Below, piece after piece: positions 46,209 through 53,618 of a stretch of 64,000 bases of DNA; position 1 is the stretch's first letter, and each line of letters begins with the position of its first letter. Made by a program: the position numbers and the translations under genes. The stretch is taken from the NCBI RefSeq assembly GCF_000187245.1, contig NC_027863.1:928735-992734 (forward strand), given 5' to 3'. Under the pieces are notes generated by a model. That model was not told the DNA's origin. It saw only the letters and a program-made list of their open reading frames with translations, and ran no database searches. The stretch comes from Ogataea parapolymorpha DL-1 (Eukaryota > Ascomycota > Pichiomycetes > Pichiales > Pichiaceae).

Positions 46209-47567
46209 TTATTTTGGAACTCTTCCTTCCACCAGCCTGAAAAGTTTGTCCACCACCTCCTCGCCGCTTGCGATGATCCCGTCATGGAGGTACTCCGTGG
46301 TAATCCATCTCTTGAACTCGAAGATCGACGAATTGGCCAGGGCAAGCTCGGTGCTTACGTACTGGTCGTCGTAGCAGAGCAGACAGTAAATTGGCAATTT
46401 AGTAAGCGTGACCTTGCGCAACCTCGATAAGTTCCAAATTTCGTCCCATCTGTCGTACGTGTGAACAAGCTCCAACAGCGGCTTCAGATGTCTCAATGAC
46501 TGAAAATCGTCGCAAATTCCGGGGTAGTGGTACTCGCTAGTGAAATAAAATTCTCCGTCATCATGCACACGTTCTTTTATTTTGTTGACAAACCATTGGC
46601 TGCTGGACCCTGCGCCATTCATGTAGATCGCTTCTTGGTAAAAAAAGTACAGCAAATTGGAATCGAACCCAGATCCGTCTTGGGCAAGTTTTAGCGTGGT
46701 ATACGACAACTGTCCCGTGGTTTCTAGCTCCAAAGTCATGGTGACAATCAGCTTATTCATCCATCCAAAACCGCCGACAGTTGCAAAATGCATTCCTAGC
46801 TGCTGAAATCGCTCAGGACTCAGAATGCCTCCGTTTGGCAGCACAGGTCTCTGTTTTCTCAGATACTCAACAATGCGCTCCACCCTTAGCTTATTTCTCG
46901 GATACTCCTCGTAGAACTCCAGAGTCCTCCGCTTAGCGGTAGCAAGATTATTTACTGATATCTGTGTCAAATCCCCTGTGAGCGGCGGAAGCCCAGCAAA
47001 GATTAGGACCTTTTTCAGCGATTCCGGGAACATTGAGCAGTAGCAAATAGAACAAAAACCGCCGTACGAGTAGCCAAGCAAAGTCCATTTGCAGCGGCCA
47101 ATTAGCCCCAACCGGATTTGCTCACAATCGCGAATAATGGAGTCCGCGCGGAAACACTCTAGAAAGTGCAGTTGGTCCTCAGCAGACCCAAAACTCAGCA
47201 ATTTGTCAACGTGTATGGGCGTCGAAAGTCCTGTGCCGCGCTGGTCAAGTAGCAGCACTGTATACCCCTTACGTAACAGTGGAGAAAGAAAACTGGGACT
47301 CGAAGCGACGCTTGGGAACTCCGACTCATAGCCAGGGCCACCTTGCAGATACAGCAGTATGTGATCCAAGTTTCGCGAAATATCTGCCTCGTAAACGAAA
47401 CCCGTCGGCTCTCCGTATTTGTAGCTGTTGACGAGCTTAACACAGATACTGATAGTTGTGTCCGGCTTTTTATAGTCCAGAGGCACCGAAAATCTCAGGA
47501 TTGACACCTTCATGTCCCCCAGGACGAACGTGTCCTCTACGCTATACGACGATTCTGCAAACGCCAT
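46209..47567 (-). CDS. Alpha/beta hydrolase, prolyl aminopeptidase-like (S33)
   Basis: 452 residues from the ATG at 47565-47567; a GTG eleven codons upstream in frame is not used. Peptidase S33 signatures are in order: LQGGPGYES (oxyanion loop, the first residue Gln where His is usual), LLLDQRGTGLSTP, the nucleophile elbow GYSYGG, an Asp in LLCYDDQYVS and a His in EYLHDG. Fungal relatives cleave N-terminal proline from peptides. No signal peptide is seen, so it is probably cytosolic. Divergent from the PXMP4-like gene across 112 bp containing the GACGCGTCGAT element. Confidence 0.8.
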   Translation of the reverse strand: MAFAESSYSVEDTFVLGDMKVSILRFSVPLDYKKPDTTISICVKLVNSYKYGEPTGFVYEADISRNLDHILLYLQGGPGYESEFPSVASSPSFLSPLLRKGYTVLLLDQRGTGLSTPIHVDKLLSFGSAEDQLHFLECFRADSIIRDCEQIRLGLIGRCKWTLLGYSYGGFCSICYCSMFPESLKKVLIFAGLPPLTGDLTQISVNNLATAKRRTLEFYEEYPRNKLRVERIVEYLRKQRPVLPNGGILSPERFQQLGMHFATVGGFGWMNKLIVTMTLELETTGQLSYTTLKLAQDGSGFDSNLLYFFYQEAIYMNGAGSSSQWFVNKIKERVHDDGEFYFTSEYHYPGICDDFQSLRHLKPLLELVHTYDRWDEIWNLSRLRKVTLTKLPIYCLLCYDDQYVSTELALANSSIFEFKRWITTEYLHDGIIASGEEVVDKLFRLVEGRVPK

Positions 47568-47621
47568 GAATGATAAACAGCCACGGCAGGATCTTTTCAC
47601 CCTAAAAAAATAAATCCCGTC

Positions 47622-47632
47622 GACGCGTCGAT
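47622..47632. promoter_or_regulatory. GACGCGTCGAT element in the hydrolase/PXMP4-like divergent promoter
   Basis: Third intergenic copy of the 11-mer, here within the longer near-palindrome GTCGACGCGTCGAT. It is about 55 bp from both start codons. Confidence 0.4.
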
Positions 47633-47679
47633 TTGATCAGCGATTTAGGCATGTGATTATACCCCGTATTTTGTTTGCC

Positions 47680-48297
47680 ATGGATTATATTGACACCGTT
47701 TTGTCAGCCTCTAAGAATGCCATCATATATGGCTACAGAGTGCGCTTCATACACAGCATAGCTGTACAGATGGGATCAATGGACAGACGAAGACGAGTGA
47801 TGGACCAGATAGTCGAAAAAGTGATAAGGTCGATACGATTGGGGCTCGACCACGGAAAGCTCTTGGCTTTATTTGCCATAATCTACAGCTCGGTACAATT
47901 GTCGCTGAACCAAATAGCACCAAAGAGAACGGTCAATCATTTCATCGGGGGATTTCTCGGGGGTATTCTAGTTTATGGGGGCATTCTGAATATGCATTTC
48001 AAAAAGCTTGTGAATGAAGCAATAGCAACACAGATCACGATGTACTGTTTGTCGCGAGTCGTTCTGGCACTGGGAAAATGGCTCTCTGTGAAACTTCAGC
48101 GCAGAACAGGGCTTCGGCGCGGCCAGATCGAGAAAGTCGGATGGAGAACGACGAGCGGCCTGGTCTGGGGACTGCTCATGGTGTTCTACAATGTCGATAA
48201 AGACCTTTATCTTCAACGGGCATTGAGGCACAGTTTGGATTTTCAGTTTGGCGGTACTTGGTATAGCTGGTTGGAAGCGTTCAACTATGCGCGCTAA
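47680..48297 (+). CDS. Peroxisomal membrane protein of the PXMP4/PMP24 family
   Basis: 205 residues from the ATG at 47680; the longer in-frame GTG start is ignored. It is a Tim17/22/23-like four-helix membrane protein. AIIYGYRVRFIHSIAVQM, HFIGGFLGGILVYGG, ITMYCLSRVVLAL and SGLVWGLLMVF align in order with the animal PXMP4 blocks (YGxKIRxPH, AFLAGFLGG, MYLLSRVL, VVWGLV). PXMP4/PMP24 is an abundant peroxisomal membrane protein of unknown transport role. Its presence suits a yeast with elaborate peroxisomes. Confidence 0.85.
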   Translation: MDYIDTVLSASKNAIIYGYRVRFIHSIAVQMGSMDRRRRVMDQIVEKVIRSIRLGLDHGKLLALFAIIYSSVQLSLNQIAPKRTVNHFIGGFLGGILVYGGILNMHFKKLVNEAIATQITMYCLSRVVLALGKWLSVKLQRRTGLRRGQIEKVGWRTTSGLVWGLLMVFYNVDKDLYLQRALRHSLDFQFGGTWYSWLEAFNYAR

Positions 48298-48414
48298 CAA
48301 ATTTGGTCCATCTTTGCTGATTTCAGTATGGCATGCCAGATTTACAAGGTGATAACGCAAAAATACGCGAGAATAAAAAAAATATAAAAAAATTTAAAAA
48401 AGTCTACATCAAGC

Positions 48415-49701
48415 ATGATAAGCCATGACAGGAAGAACTTGATGAGGTCGACCACAGATCGCCCTTTGAGGTTTGCGCTGTTGGGGCCTCATAACTCGTC
48501 TAAATCGTCGATAGTTTCAATCATTACAAACAACAAGTCTCTAGGCAATTACTATCCTACCATTCAGAATTCCCCCACACTACTCCAGTTTCAGCCTGCA
48601 AACCCAAAGACGCGGACTCTCCTTGATATTAATGCAACTGAAGCAGACTTTGAGGAAATGGGGATCATAGGAGGCACCGATATCAGCCTCACAGAACCTA
48701 TTTTAAATGCCGTTAAAAAAACACAGTCAAGAAACACGTCAACCGAGCACGTTCTCAGCAAGACTCTGAACTACTACGACCTGGACTACACACAACTGGA
48801 CGATAAGCTATCTCCGATTTCGCCATACTCATCGCCGTTAAACTACAGCAGCTTTTCGAGTCCTTTTAGTTCGCCTTTTGAACAGCCTTTCGAGAAGCAA
48901 TTTTTTCGGTCGAATTCCAATAACCAGAGTGCGTACACCCCACCATACACTACTCCCATTCTACTCGAACTGATAGACACGCCTGGAGTGGAAGCAGAGG
49001 AGCTGATACCTTTTTTGGAACGGTCTTTGGACTCGAGACTGGCCAAGGATGTTCTGAGGAACCTGGCTGAGGATAACGATGGCGGCCTCGGACGTGCCAG
49101 AGTGAAGCCGTTGATAGTTGGGTCTGGAATAAGTGACTTAAATGGCTCCATCGATGGATACATTCTCTGCTATAGCTGCATCCCAGAAACCACGCTGGAC
49201 TCACCACCTCCGTCTTACTGCGTGACCGACGATCCGCAAGACAATCAGCCTCTCAAGCCGTTGGAAGTGGTCAAGGCGATAAAGTCGACTTTGGAGGAGG
49301 CATGGACAGAGTTCTTGAGATACCACCATAATTGGGAGGTTGGCAAAGAGTACGACGTTTTCTCCATCAACCGTTCTCTCAAAACTTTGTGGAATAAATC
49401 CAAAATAGCACAGACGGACCCCAACGCAACTTATCTTCCCCCAATAGTGATGGTCGCGACTCATTGTGCACATGAGCTAGCGTCGCCCGTTTTGATCGAG
49501 GAAGGCAGGAAACTAGCCAAACAGTGGAGCTTCCCGTTCATCGAGATTGACTGTTCGTTCGAGAACTGGACGAACGTGGAAGAATGCGTGGGCCTGATGA
49601 TTAGAGAGAGTATTGAGTCGCAGAGAGCAGCAGGCCAGTCGGGCGCGCTGAAAAAGAGTAAAGTCCCGGCAGCAATAAAGCCTAAGGTCCATATAGCATA
49701 G
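48415..49701 (+). CDS. Atypical Ras-like GTPase-fold protein of unknown function
   Basis: 428 residues. The N terminus starts like a small GTPase: FALLGPHNSSKSSIVSIITN has a P-loop in which the usual GK[ST] is SKS, and LELIDTPGVE supplies a DxxG motif. The later MVATHCAHE takes the place of NKxD with the wrong residues, so nucleotide binding is doubtful. A Ser/Pro/Phe-rich insert of about 90 residues separates the P-loop and DxxG parts. The C terminus is basic. I do not recognise a Saccharomyces counterpart. Confidence 0.6.
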   Translation: MISHDRKNLMRSTTDRPLRFALLGPHNSSKSSIVSIITNNKSLGNYYPTIQNSPTLLQFQPANPKTRTLLDINATEADFEEMGIIGGTDISLTEPILNAVKKTQSRNTSTEHVLSKTLNYYDLDYTQLDDKLSPISPYSSPLNYSSFSSPFSSPFEQPFEKQFFRSNSNNQSAYTPPYTTPILLELIDTPGVEAEELIPFLERSLDSRLAKDVLRNLAEDNDGGLGRARVKPLIVGSGISDLNGSIDGYILCYSCIPETTLDSPPPSYCVTDDPQDNQPLKPLEVVKAIKSTLEEAWTEFLRYHHNWEVGKEYDVFSINRSLKTLWNKSKIAQTDPNATYLPPIVMVATHCAHELASPVLIEEGRKLAKQWSFPFIEIDCSFENWTNVEECVGLMIRESIESQRAAGQSGALKKSKVPAAIKPKVHIA

Positions 49702-50028
49702 CACACCCCAGCTATCTTATCGATCTGCTTATATAATAAGCGAAATCTTGCCAAGATTTCCAACTGATCAGTGTGTATCTATCAAGATAATTTCCAACGA
49801 GCGTTCACGAGGATATCGTTCTGAACCTTGATTAGCCGCGGTGACACTTCTCGGGCGTCCAAAGCTCGCGAAACCAGTTCCGATGCTACTGGTTTTTGTA
49901 TGGTGCGCTTACCCGGCCCAGGCTCGAAATACCGAGTTTGTATAAAAAAGCTTGGTTGTTTCTTGGCTGTGCAGAGTACCCAGTCGTATATTAACACAAG
50001 GAAGTGATAAGAACTTCGTAGATCTAGC
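49702..50028. other. 327-bp intergenic region with a perfect 9-bp-arm dyad
   Basis: Between two plus-strand genes: 3' flank of the GTPase-like gene and promoter of the GNAT gene. It contains the perfect dyad GAAATCTTG-C-CAAGATTTC at 49742-49760 and several ATC/GATA-like words but no gene or RNA that I can support. Confidence 0.6.
49742..49760. promoter_or_regulatory. 19-bp perfect dyad GAAATCTTGCCAAGATTTC
   Basis: Two 9-bp arms around a single C. It lies 41 bp after the stop of the GTPase-like gene and about 270 bp before the next start. It could be a homodimer binding site or form a short-loop hairpin in the 3' UTR; a one-base loop makes a hairpin with the full arms unlikely. Confidence 0.55.
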
Positions 50029-51138
50029 ATGTCGTTCTTTTCAAAGCTCCAGTCGAGCATCAAAAAGGGAGACGTATCCCAGGCGAACAGCTCGGACGAG
50101 GAAATCTCCGACACCGTGTCGGCACATAATTTGCATGTTGAAGTGGTGACTTTGAAAGACTACAAAAAAGCGGCAAAGACTTTGCAAATCGCATTTAAGG
50201 ACGACCTATATGTCAACTATCTCACGAGCGGTATTACAGACGCACGTCTGAAACGACAGATGAACATGGCGCTATTTGAGGCCACTGTTTATTCGACGAT
50301 TTTAAAGGGATTGGTGGTCGCTGTGCGAGATTCGGAGCTGGAGCAAAAGATGCCCGATGCTCCGTTTTTGGCCGTCGCATGCTTTGAGAAACCACAGAAG
50401 GCAAAAGACCATCAGCCCCAGTCGATATTAAATTATCTGTGGTCGTTGTATCAAGGTGGGTATCTGAAGTTCATGTGGTTAGCAAATAAAGAAACCAGAC
50501 AGAGGGTGTTTGAGGAGCAATCACAGATGCTCGAATCATTCCGCGCAGAGGTCCTAGGGCCTGATCTAGAGAAATCGTGGTATCTTTCCGACATAGGTGC
50601 CATTCCAAGAGGTCGAGGTAAAGGTCTGGCTCGACGTTTGATCGATTTCGTGACCCACAACTACATTGATCTGTATAAGCAGCCAACAGAGGATGGTGAC
50701 TCAGACCTCGAGGACGACGCTGACCCCGTGCATTCTGGATTTGACGCTAACGAGGAATCGCTACTGGACTCTGAGATCCAGTCATATAATTTCGACTTCG
50801 ACTTACAATCGGATACATTTACAGATTATTCGGGCTACTCGTCGGCCAGCTCCGACGCGTCCTCAGCCCACTCGTCGTGGTACTACGACGAAGACCGCGA
50901 TATTCTGGCAGAGTACGATCAGCGCAAAAGCAAGGGCAGACAAATTGGGGCCCCGCTGTACTTGGAAAGCTCGCATCCTCGCAACAGGAAAATTTATCAA
51001 AAGCTTGGATTTACCTACATTAAGACGGTTAAGGTGGCCGACGTGCTGGATCGTGAGGGCAAAATGAGAACGTTAACGCTCGATCTCATGGTACGTGGCA
51101 TAAAAGGTGCGAAATGGCAGCGACAGGACTCGACTTGA
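50029..51138 (+). CDS. GNAT-type N-acetyltransferase with an acidic insertion
   Basis: 369 residues. The acetyl-CoA loop is visible as AIPRGRGKGLARRLIDFV (about 193-210), preceded by WYLSDIG, and the final GNAT strand/helix as NRKIYQKLGFTYIKTV (about 320). Between them lies an acidic, Ser/Tyr-rich insert of about 90 residues (for example DSDLEDDADP and SASSDASSAH) that splits the fold. The N terminus (MSFFSKLQSSIKKGD) is polar and probably disordered. Substrate unknown; I cannot assign it to Spt10, Hpa or other named yeast GNATs. Convergent with VFA1 (3 bp). Confidence 0.72.
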   Translation: MSFFSKLQSSIKKGDVSQANSSDEEISDTVSAHNLHVEVVTLKDYKKAAKTLQIAFKDDLYVNYLTSGITDARLKRQMNMALFEATVYSTILKGLVVAVRDSELEQKMPDAPFLAVACFEKPQKAKDHQPQSILNYLWSLYQGGYLKFMWLANKETRQRVFEEQSQMLESFRAEVLGPDLEKSWYLSDIGAIPRGRGKGLARRLIDFVTHNYIDLYKQPTEDGDSDLEDDADPVHSGFDANEESLLDSEIQSYNFDFDLQSDTFTDYSGYSSASSDASSAHSSWYYDEDRDILAEYDQRKSKGRQIGAPLYLESSHPRNRKIYQKLGFTYIKTVKVADVLDREGKMRTLTLDLMVRGIKGAKWQRQDST

Positions 51139-51141
51139 AAT

Positions 51142-51699
51142 CTATGGTTTGGGAAGGTCAGGAATAGAAGGGAACAGAGTCCCGTTGTTCAGCTTCTGCA
51201 CGATCTGCTGCTGTCTAATTTTCTTGCTATGCTGTTGGAGTCTGGATTTGTAAAAAACAGCGTCCAGCATATATCTTGTGTAGGCTTTGATAAATTTTTC
51301 TAATTTAGCACTGGCCAGATCACGTTGTTTTATTATTTCCGCAAGCTGTTTTTTGAGATCCGGCTGATTTTCGTCGTCTTTTGGTTTCCAGAGGTAATCT
51401 CGCACTTTGGCAAGCTGGGACTCTCGCTGCTGGATCTTGTGCTGAATCTGCGTAGCCTTCTGGTCTAAACTCCGAACCTCCTCATGGAGGGACTGGTATT
51501 CTGCGTCTTTTCCATCTTCACCGTCTGCATATTTCACCGTACAGAACTGCTTGTCCTTTAAATGCGACTCGCAAACGTAAAAAAAATCGGGAGATGACAC
51601 CAAAACAGCCTGTGTGGACTTATAGCATATTGTACACGGTTTTGCGTTATCACTGCTCACTCTGCGCAGTTGATAGATATTTGGAAATGGAGATGTCAT
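51142..51699 (-). CDS. VFA1: VPS4-associated protein 1
   Basis: 185 residues from the ATG at 51697-51699 (MTSPFPNIYQLRRV). The zinc-ligand cysteines CTICYK and the FFYVCESHLKD block, a charged coiled coil and the C-terminal LFPSIPDLP match Vfa1, whose end (VFPSVPK) is the MIM-interacting motif that binds the AAA ATPase Vps4 and stimulates it in ESCRT recycling at endosomes. An in-frame ATG at 51831 would add 44 hydrophobic, non-conserved residues and is disfavoured. Length agrees with the 203-residue Saccharomyces protein. Confidence 0.87.
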   Translation of the reverse strand: MTSPFPNIYQLRRVSSDNAKPCTICYKSTQAVLVSSPDFFYVCESHLKDKQFCTVKYADGEDGKDAEYQSLHEEVRSLDQKATQIQHKIQQRESQLAKVRDYLWKPKDDENQPDLKKQLAEIIKQRDLASAKLEKFIKAYTRYMLDAVFYKSRLQQHSKKIRQQQIVQKLNNGTLFPSIPDLPKP

Positions 51700-52250
51700 T
51701 TCTTCTGGAATAATTAGAGATTGTTCCTGTATCCGTGCACGGATGTAAGATAAAGTGAGAATGGAACGAATACTGTTTACTAAAATTAGCCAGAACATTG
51801 TTTTATTCCATCGATTTTGGGTGCCTCGCATCCCCGTACAGTAAAACGCCTTGTAGTGAGTTCATTTTCGGTTTTTCGACCTATTTTTGGCGCAGGAGAA
51901 CAATGTACAACTTCCTAGTAAGGAGTTTTTATAAACAACACTGCAGATATGTTGGAATATAATTGCATATTATTGCGTGAATTTTTTCAAAACTGGCCTA
52001 TAACAGGCTCCAGGCTGAAATGAACCGAGGCAACCTTGCAGGCTGCCGAATTTTCCCTGAAAAATACTGCGCGTACCAGGGCGAAGCAGGGGGGCCAGGG
52101 GCTAATTCCGCCACGTTTTTTCCCCTATGAGTCCTATCGTCCCACCGGTGCATGATGCATTTTTTTGAATCTCGCTCGCTTACCTTTTTCTCTCCCTGAC
52201 GTATAAATTTTGCAAAATTCCCCAGTTCTTGTGAAAATAATTGCCAGCTC
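51700..52250. other. 551-bp divergent promoter VFA1 / C2H2 factor
   Basis: No gene is supported here apart from the disfavoured 5' extension of VFA1 (51700-51831). The part nearest the zinc-finger gene holds clustered AGGGG/CCCCT elements at 52088-52126 and the pyrimidine/purine asymmetry common for yeast promoters. Confidence 0.6.
52088..52126. promoter_or_regulatory. Cluster of three STRE-like AGGGG/CCCCT elements
   Basis: AGGGG at 52088-52092, AGGGG at 52097-52101 and CCCCT at 52122-52126, about 125-165 bp upstream of the C2H2 factor start. AGGGG is the core bound by Msn2/Msn4 and by related factors such as Usv1, Com2 and Rgm1. The downstream gene encodes such a zinc-finger protein, so autoregulation is conceivable. 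Confidence 0.5.
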
Positions 52251-52967
52251 ATGCCTAGAACCTCCTCAACTAAAAAACACAAAGGCCGTGTTTTTCAATG
52301 TGTTGGCTACGAGAACTGCTCGATGTCGTTCACTCGTTCTGAACATCTCGCCAGACATATCAGAAAACATACGGGAGAAAGACCTTTCAAGTGCGAACAC
52401 TGCGCCCGCCGATTCTCTAGACTGGACAATCTTAGACAGCATAAACAAACCGTCCACATCTACGAAAATTTCATTCTCACGTATCCCGGCGAAAATGTCA
52501 ACGTGAGAATGAAATCTGAGGAAAAAGATACGCACACGCAGAAAAACCCGGCCGTCCTCCAGCAAGGCGCAATGCTTCCGCCGCCTCGTAGAAGCATTTT
52601 ATTGTCCAGCAACAATGAATTCAGACCACATTTGCCCAACAAGCCGGGGCCTATCTTTGTCCAGAACTCCAACTTCTCGCCAGCTGGCTCCCAGTTGCCA
52701 ACGCCGACTTCAAGCGCCGTGCCCTCTGCCTCTTCTGCTTCTTCCAGCAGAGTGAACTCTCCTCATTCTGTCTCTTTCATCATAAACAACTACGATACCC
52801 CGATCACCGCAGGAACGCCTACTAGTACGAAAACATGGCTCAATAATGTGCTGAATAATCAACTGGCTACGCCAGACTCAGCTGCAGCGCAGACCCTCGT
52901 TACTATGGGCGGATCGCAGACCCCTAACGGATACAGACTCCCTGCCCTGAATGAACTAGGCATTTAA
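52251..52967 (+). CDS. C2H2 zinc-finger transcription factor (Usv1/Rgm1/Com2 class)
   Basis: 238 residues. Two tandem fingers lie near the N terminus: C17/C23/H36/H40 (with [15 protein letters not shown]) and C48/C51/H64/H69 ([15 protein letters not shown]). The helices RSEHLAR and RLDNLRQ are those of factors recognising AGGGG-like sites. The rest is a Ser/Thr/Pro/Asn-rich region, probably an activation or repression domain, ending [11 protein letters not shown]. Saccharomyces members include Usv1, Rgm1 and Com2; I cannot choose among them. Confidence 0.8.
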   Translation: MPRTSSTKKHKGRVFQCVGYENCSMSFTRSEHLARHIRKHTGERPFKCEHCARRFSRLDNLRQHKQTVHIYENFILTYPGENVNVRMKSEEKDTHTQKNPAVLQQGAMLPPPRRSILLSSNNEFRPHLPNKPGPIFVQNSNFSPAGSQLPTPTSSAVPSASSASSSRVNSPHSVSFIINNYDTPITAGTPTSTKTWLNNVLNNQLATPDSAAAQTLVTMGGSQTPNGYRLPALNELGI

Positions 52968-53114
52968 TAATATACGATAACGATAATAGTCACGCAGCAT
53001 TTGCAGCATTTTGTGGTAATATTTTGTAATAAAAAAAAAAGGAGCATCTTAGGATGTCATGATTACCCGGCCTAGAGCCCTAGCCCTCCTTTAAAGAATA
53101 TAAACATTCAAAAA

Positions 53115-53130
53115 GTAAACATTTGTTTAC
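53115..53130. promoter_or_regulatory. Head-to-head forkhead sites upstream of HTZ1
   Basis: GTAAACA at 53115-53121 and TGTTTAC at 53124-53130, separated by 2 bp, form an inverted pair of consensus Fkh1/Fkh2 sites about 35 bp upstream of the HTZ1 ATG. This could give cell-cycle (G2/M) control, or mark a replication-timing site. Confidence 0.5.
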
Positions 53131-53162
53131 CTATTTGTATTTAAAGCTTCTTCCATCTTAAT

Positions 53163-53567
53163 ATGTCAGGAAAAGTTCACGGAGGAAAAGGAAAGTCGGG
53201 AGCCAAAGAGGGGTCCCTTAAATTGCAGAGCCACTCTGCGAGGGCTGGCTTGCAATTCCCTGTTGGAAGAATCAAGAGATACCTCAAGAAGCAGGCCCAG
53301 TCCAAAATCAGAGTGGGATCGAAGTCGGCCATTTATCTTGCCGCTGTGCTAGAATACCTGACTGCCGAAGTGCTTGAGCTGGCAGGAAACGCTGCCAAGG
53401 ACCTCAAGGTGAAAAGAATCACACCAAGACATCTGCAGTTGGCCATCAGAGGTGACGAGGAACTCGATACCCTGATCAAGGCCACCATTGCCTATGGTGG
53501 TGTGCTGCCCCACATCAACAAGGCGCTGTTGCTCAAGGTCGAGAAAAGCAAGGGTCGTGGCGAGTAA
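53163..53567 (+). CDS. HTZ1: Histone variant H2A.Z
   Basis: 134 residues, as in Saccharomyces. The acetylatable tail [11 protein letters not shown] is followed by the histone fold ([35 protein letters not shown]) and the H2A.Z-specific C-terminal block [30 protein letters not shown]. Canonical H2A SQ(E/D)-type phosphorylation motif is absent, confirming the variant. SWR1 deposits it next to promoters. CTG codons occupy conserved leucines in [13 protein letters not shown], which shows standard leucine decoding in this organism. Confidence 0.98.
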   Translation: MSGKVHGGKGKSGAKEGSLKLQSHSARAGLQFPVGRIKRYLKKQAQSKIRVGSKSAIYLAAVLEYLTAEVLELAGNAAKDLKVKRITPRHLQLAIRGDEELDTLIKATIAYGGVLPHINKALLLKVEKSKGRGE

Positions 53568-53618
53568 ATTACTGTTTTGTATACTAAGTGAATGTATCTT
53601 AAGCGTGATTAGAGTAGA

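Noticed and set aside
46655..46690. tRNA B-box-like GGTTCGATTCC on the minus strand followed by a T run
   Set aside because: It lies inside the hydrolase coding sequence (DGSGFDSNLLYFF), there is no A box at the right distance and no T-arm stem pairing.
51700..51831. 44-residue N-terminal extension of VFA1 from the ATG at 51831
   Set aside because: Hydrophobic and unlike Vfa1 proteins, which begin just before the zinc-binding cysteines. Kept as a possibility in the VFA1 entry only.
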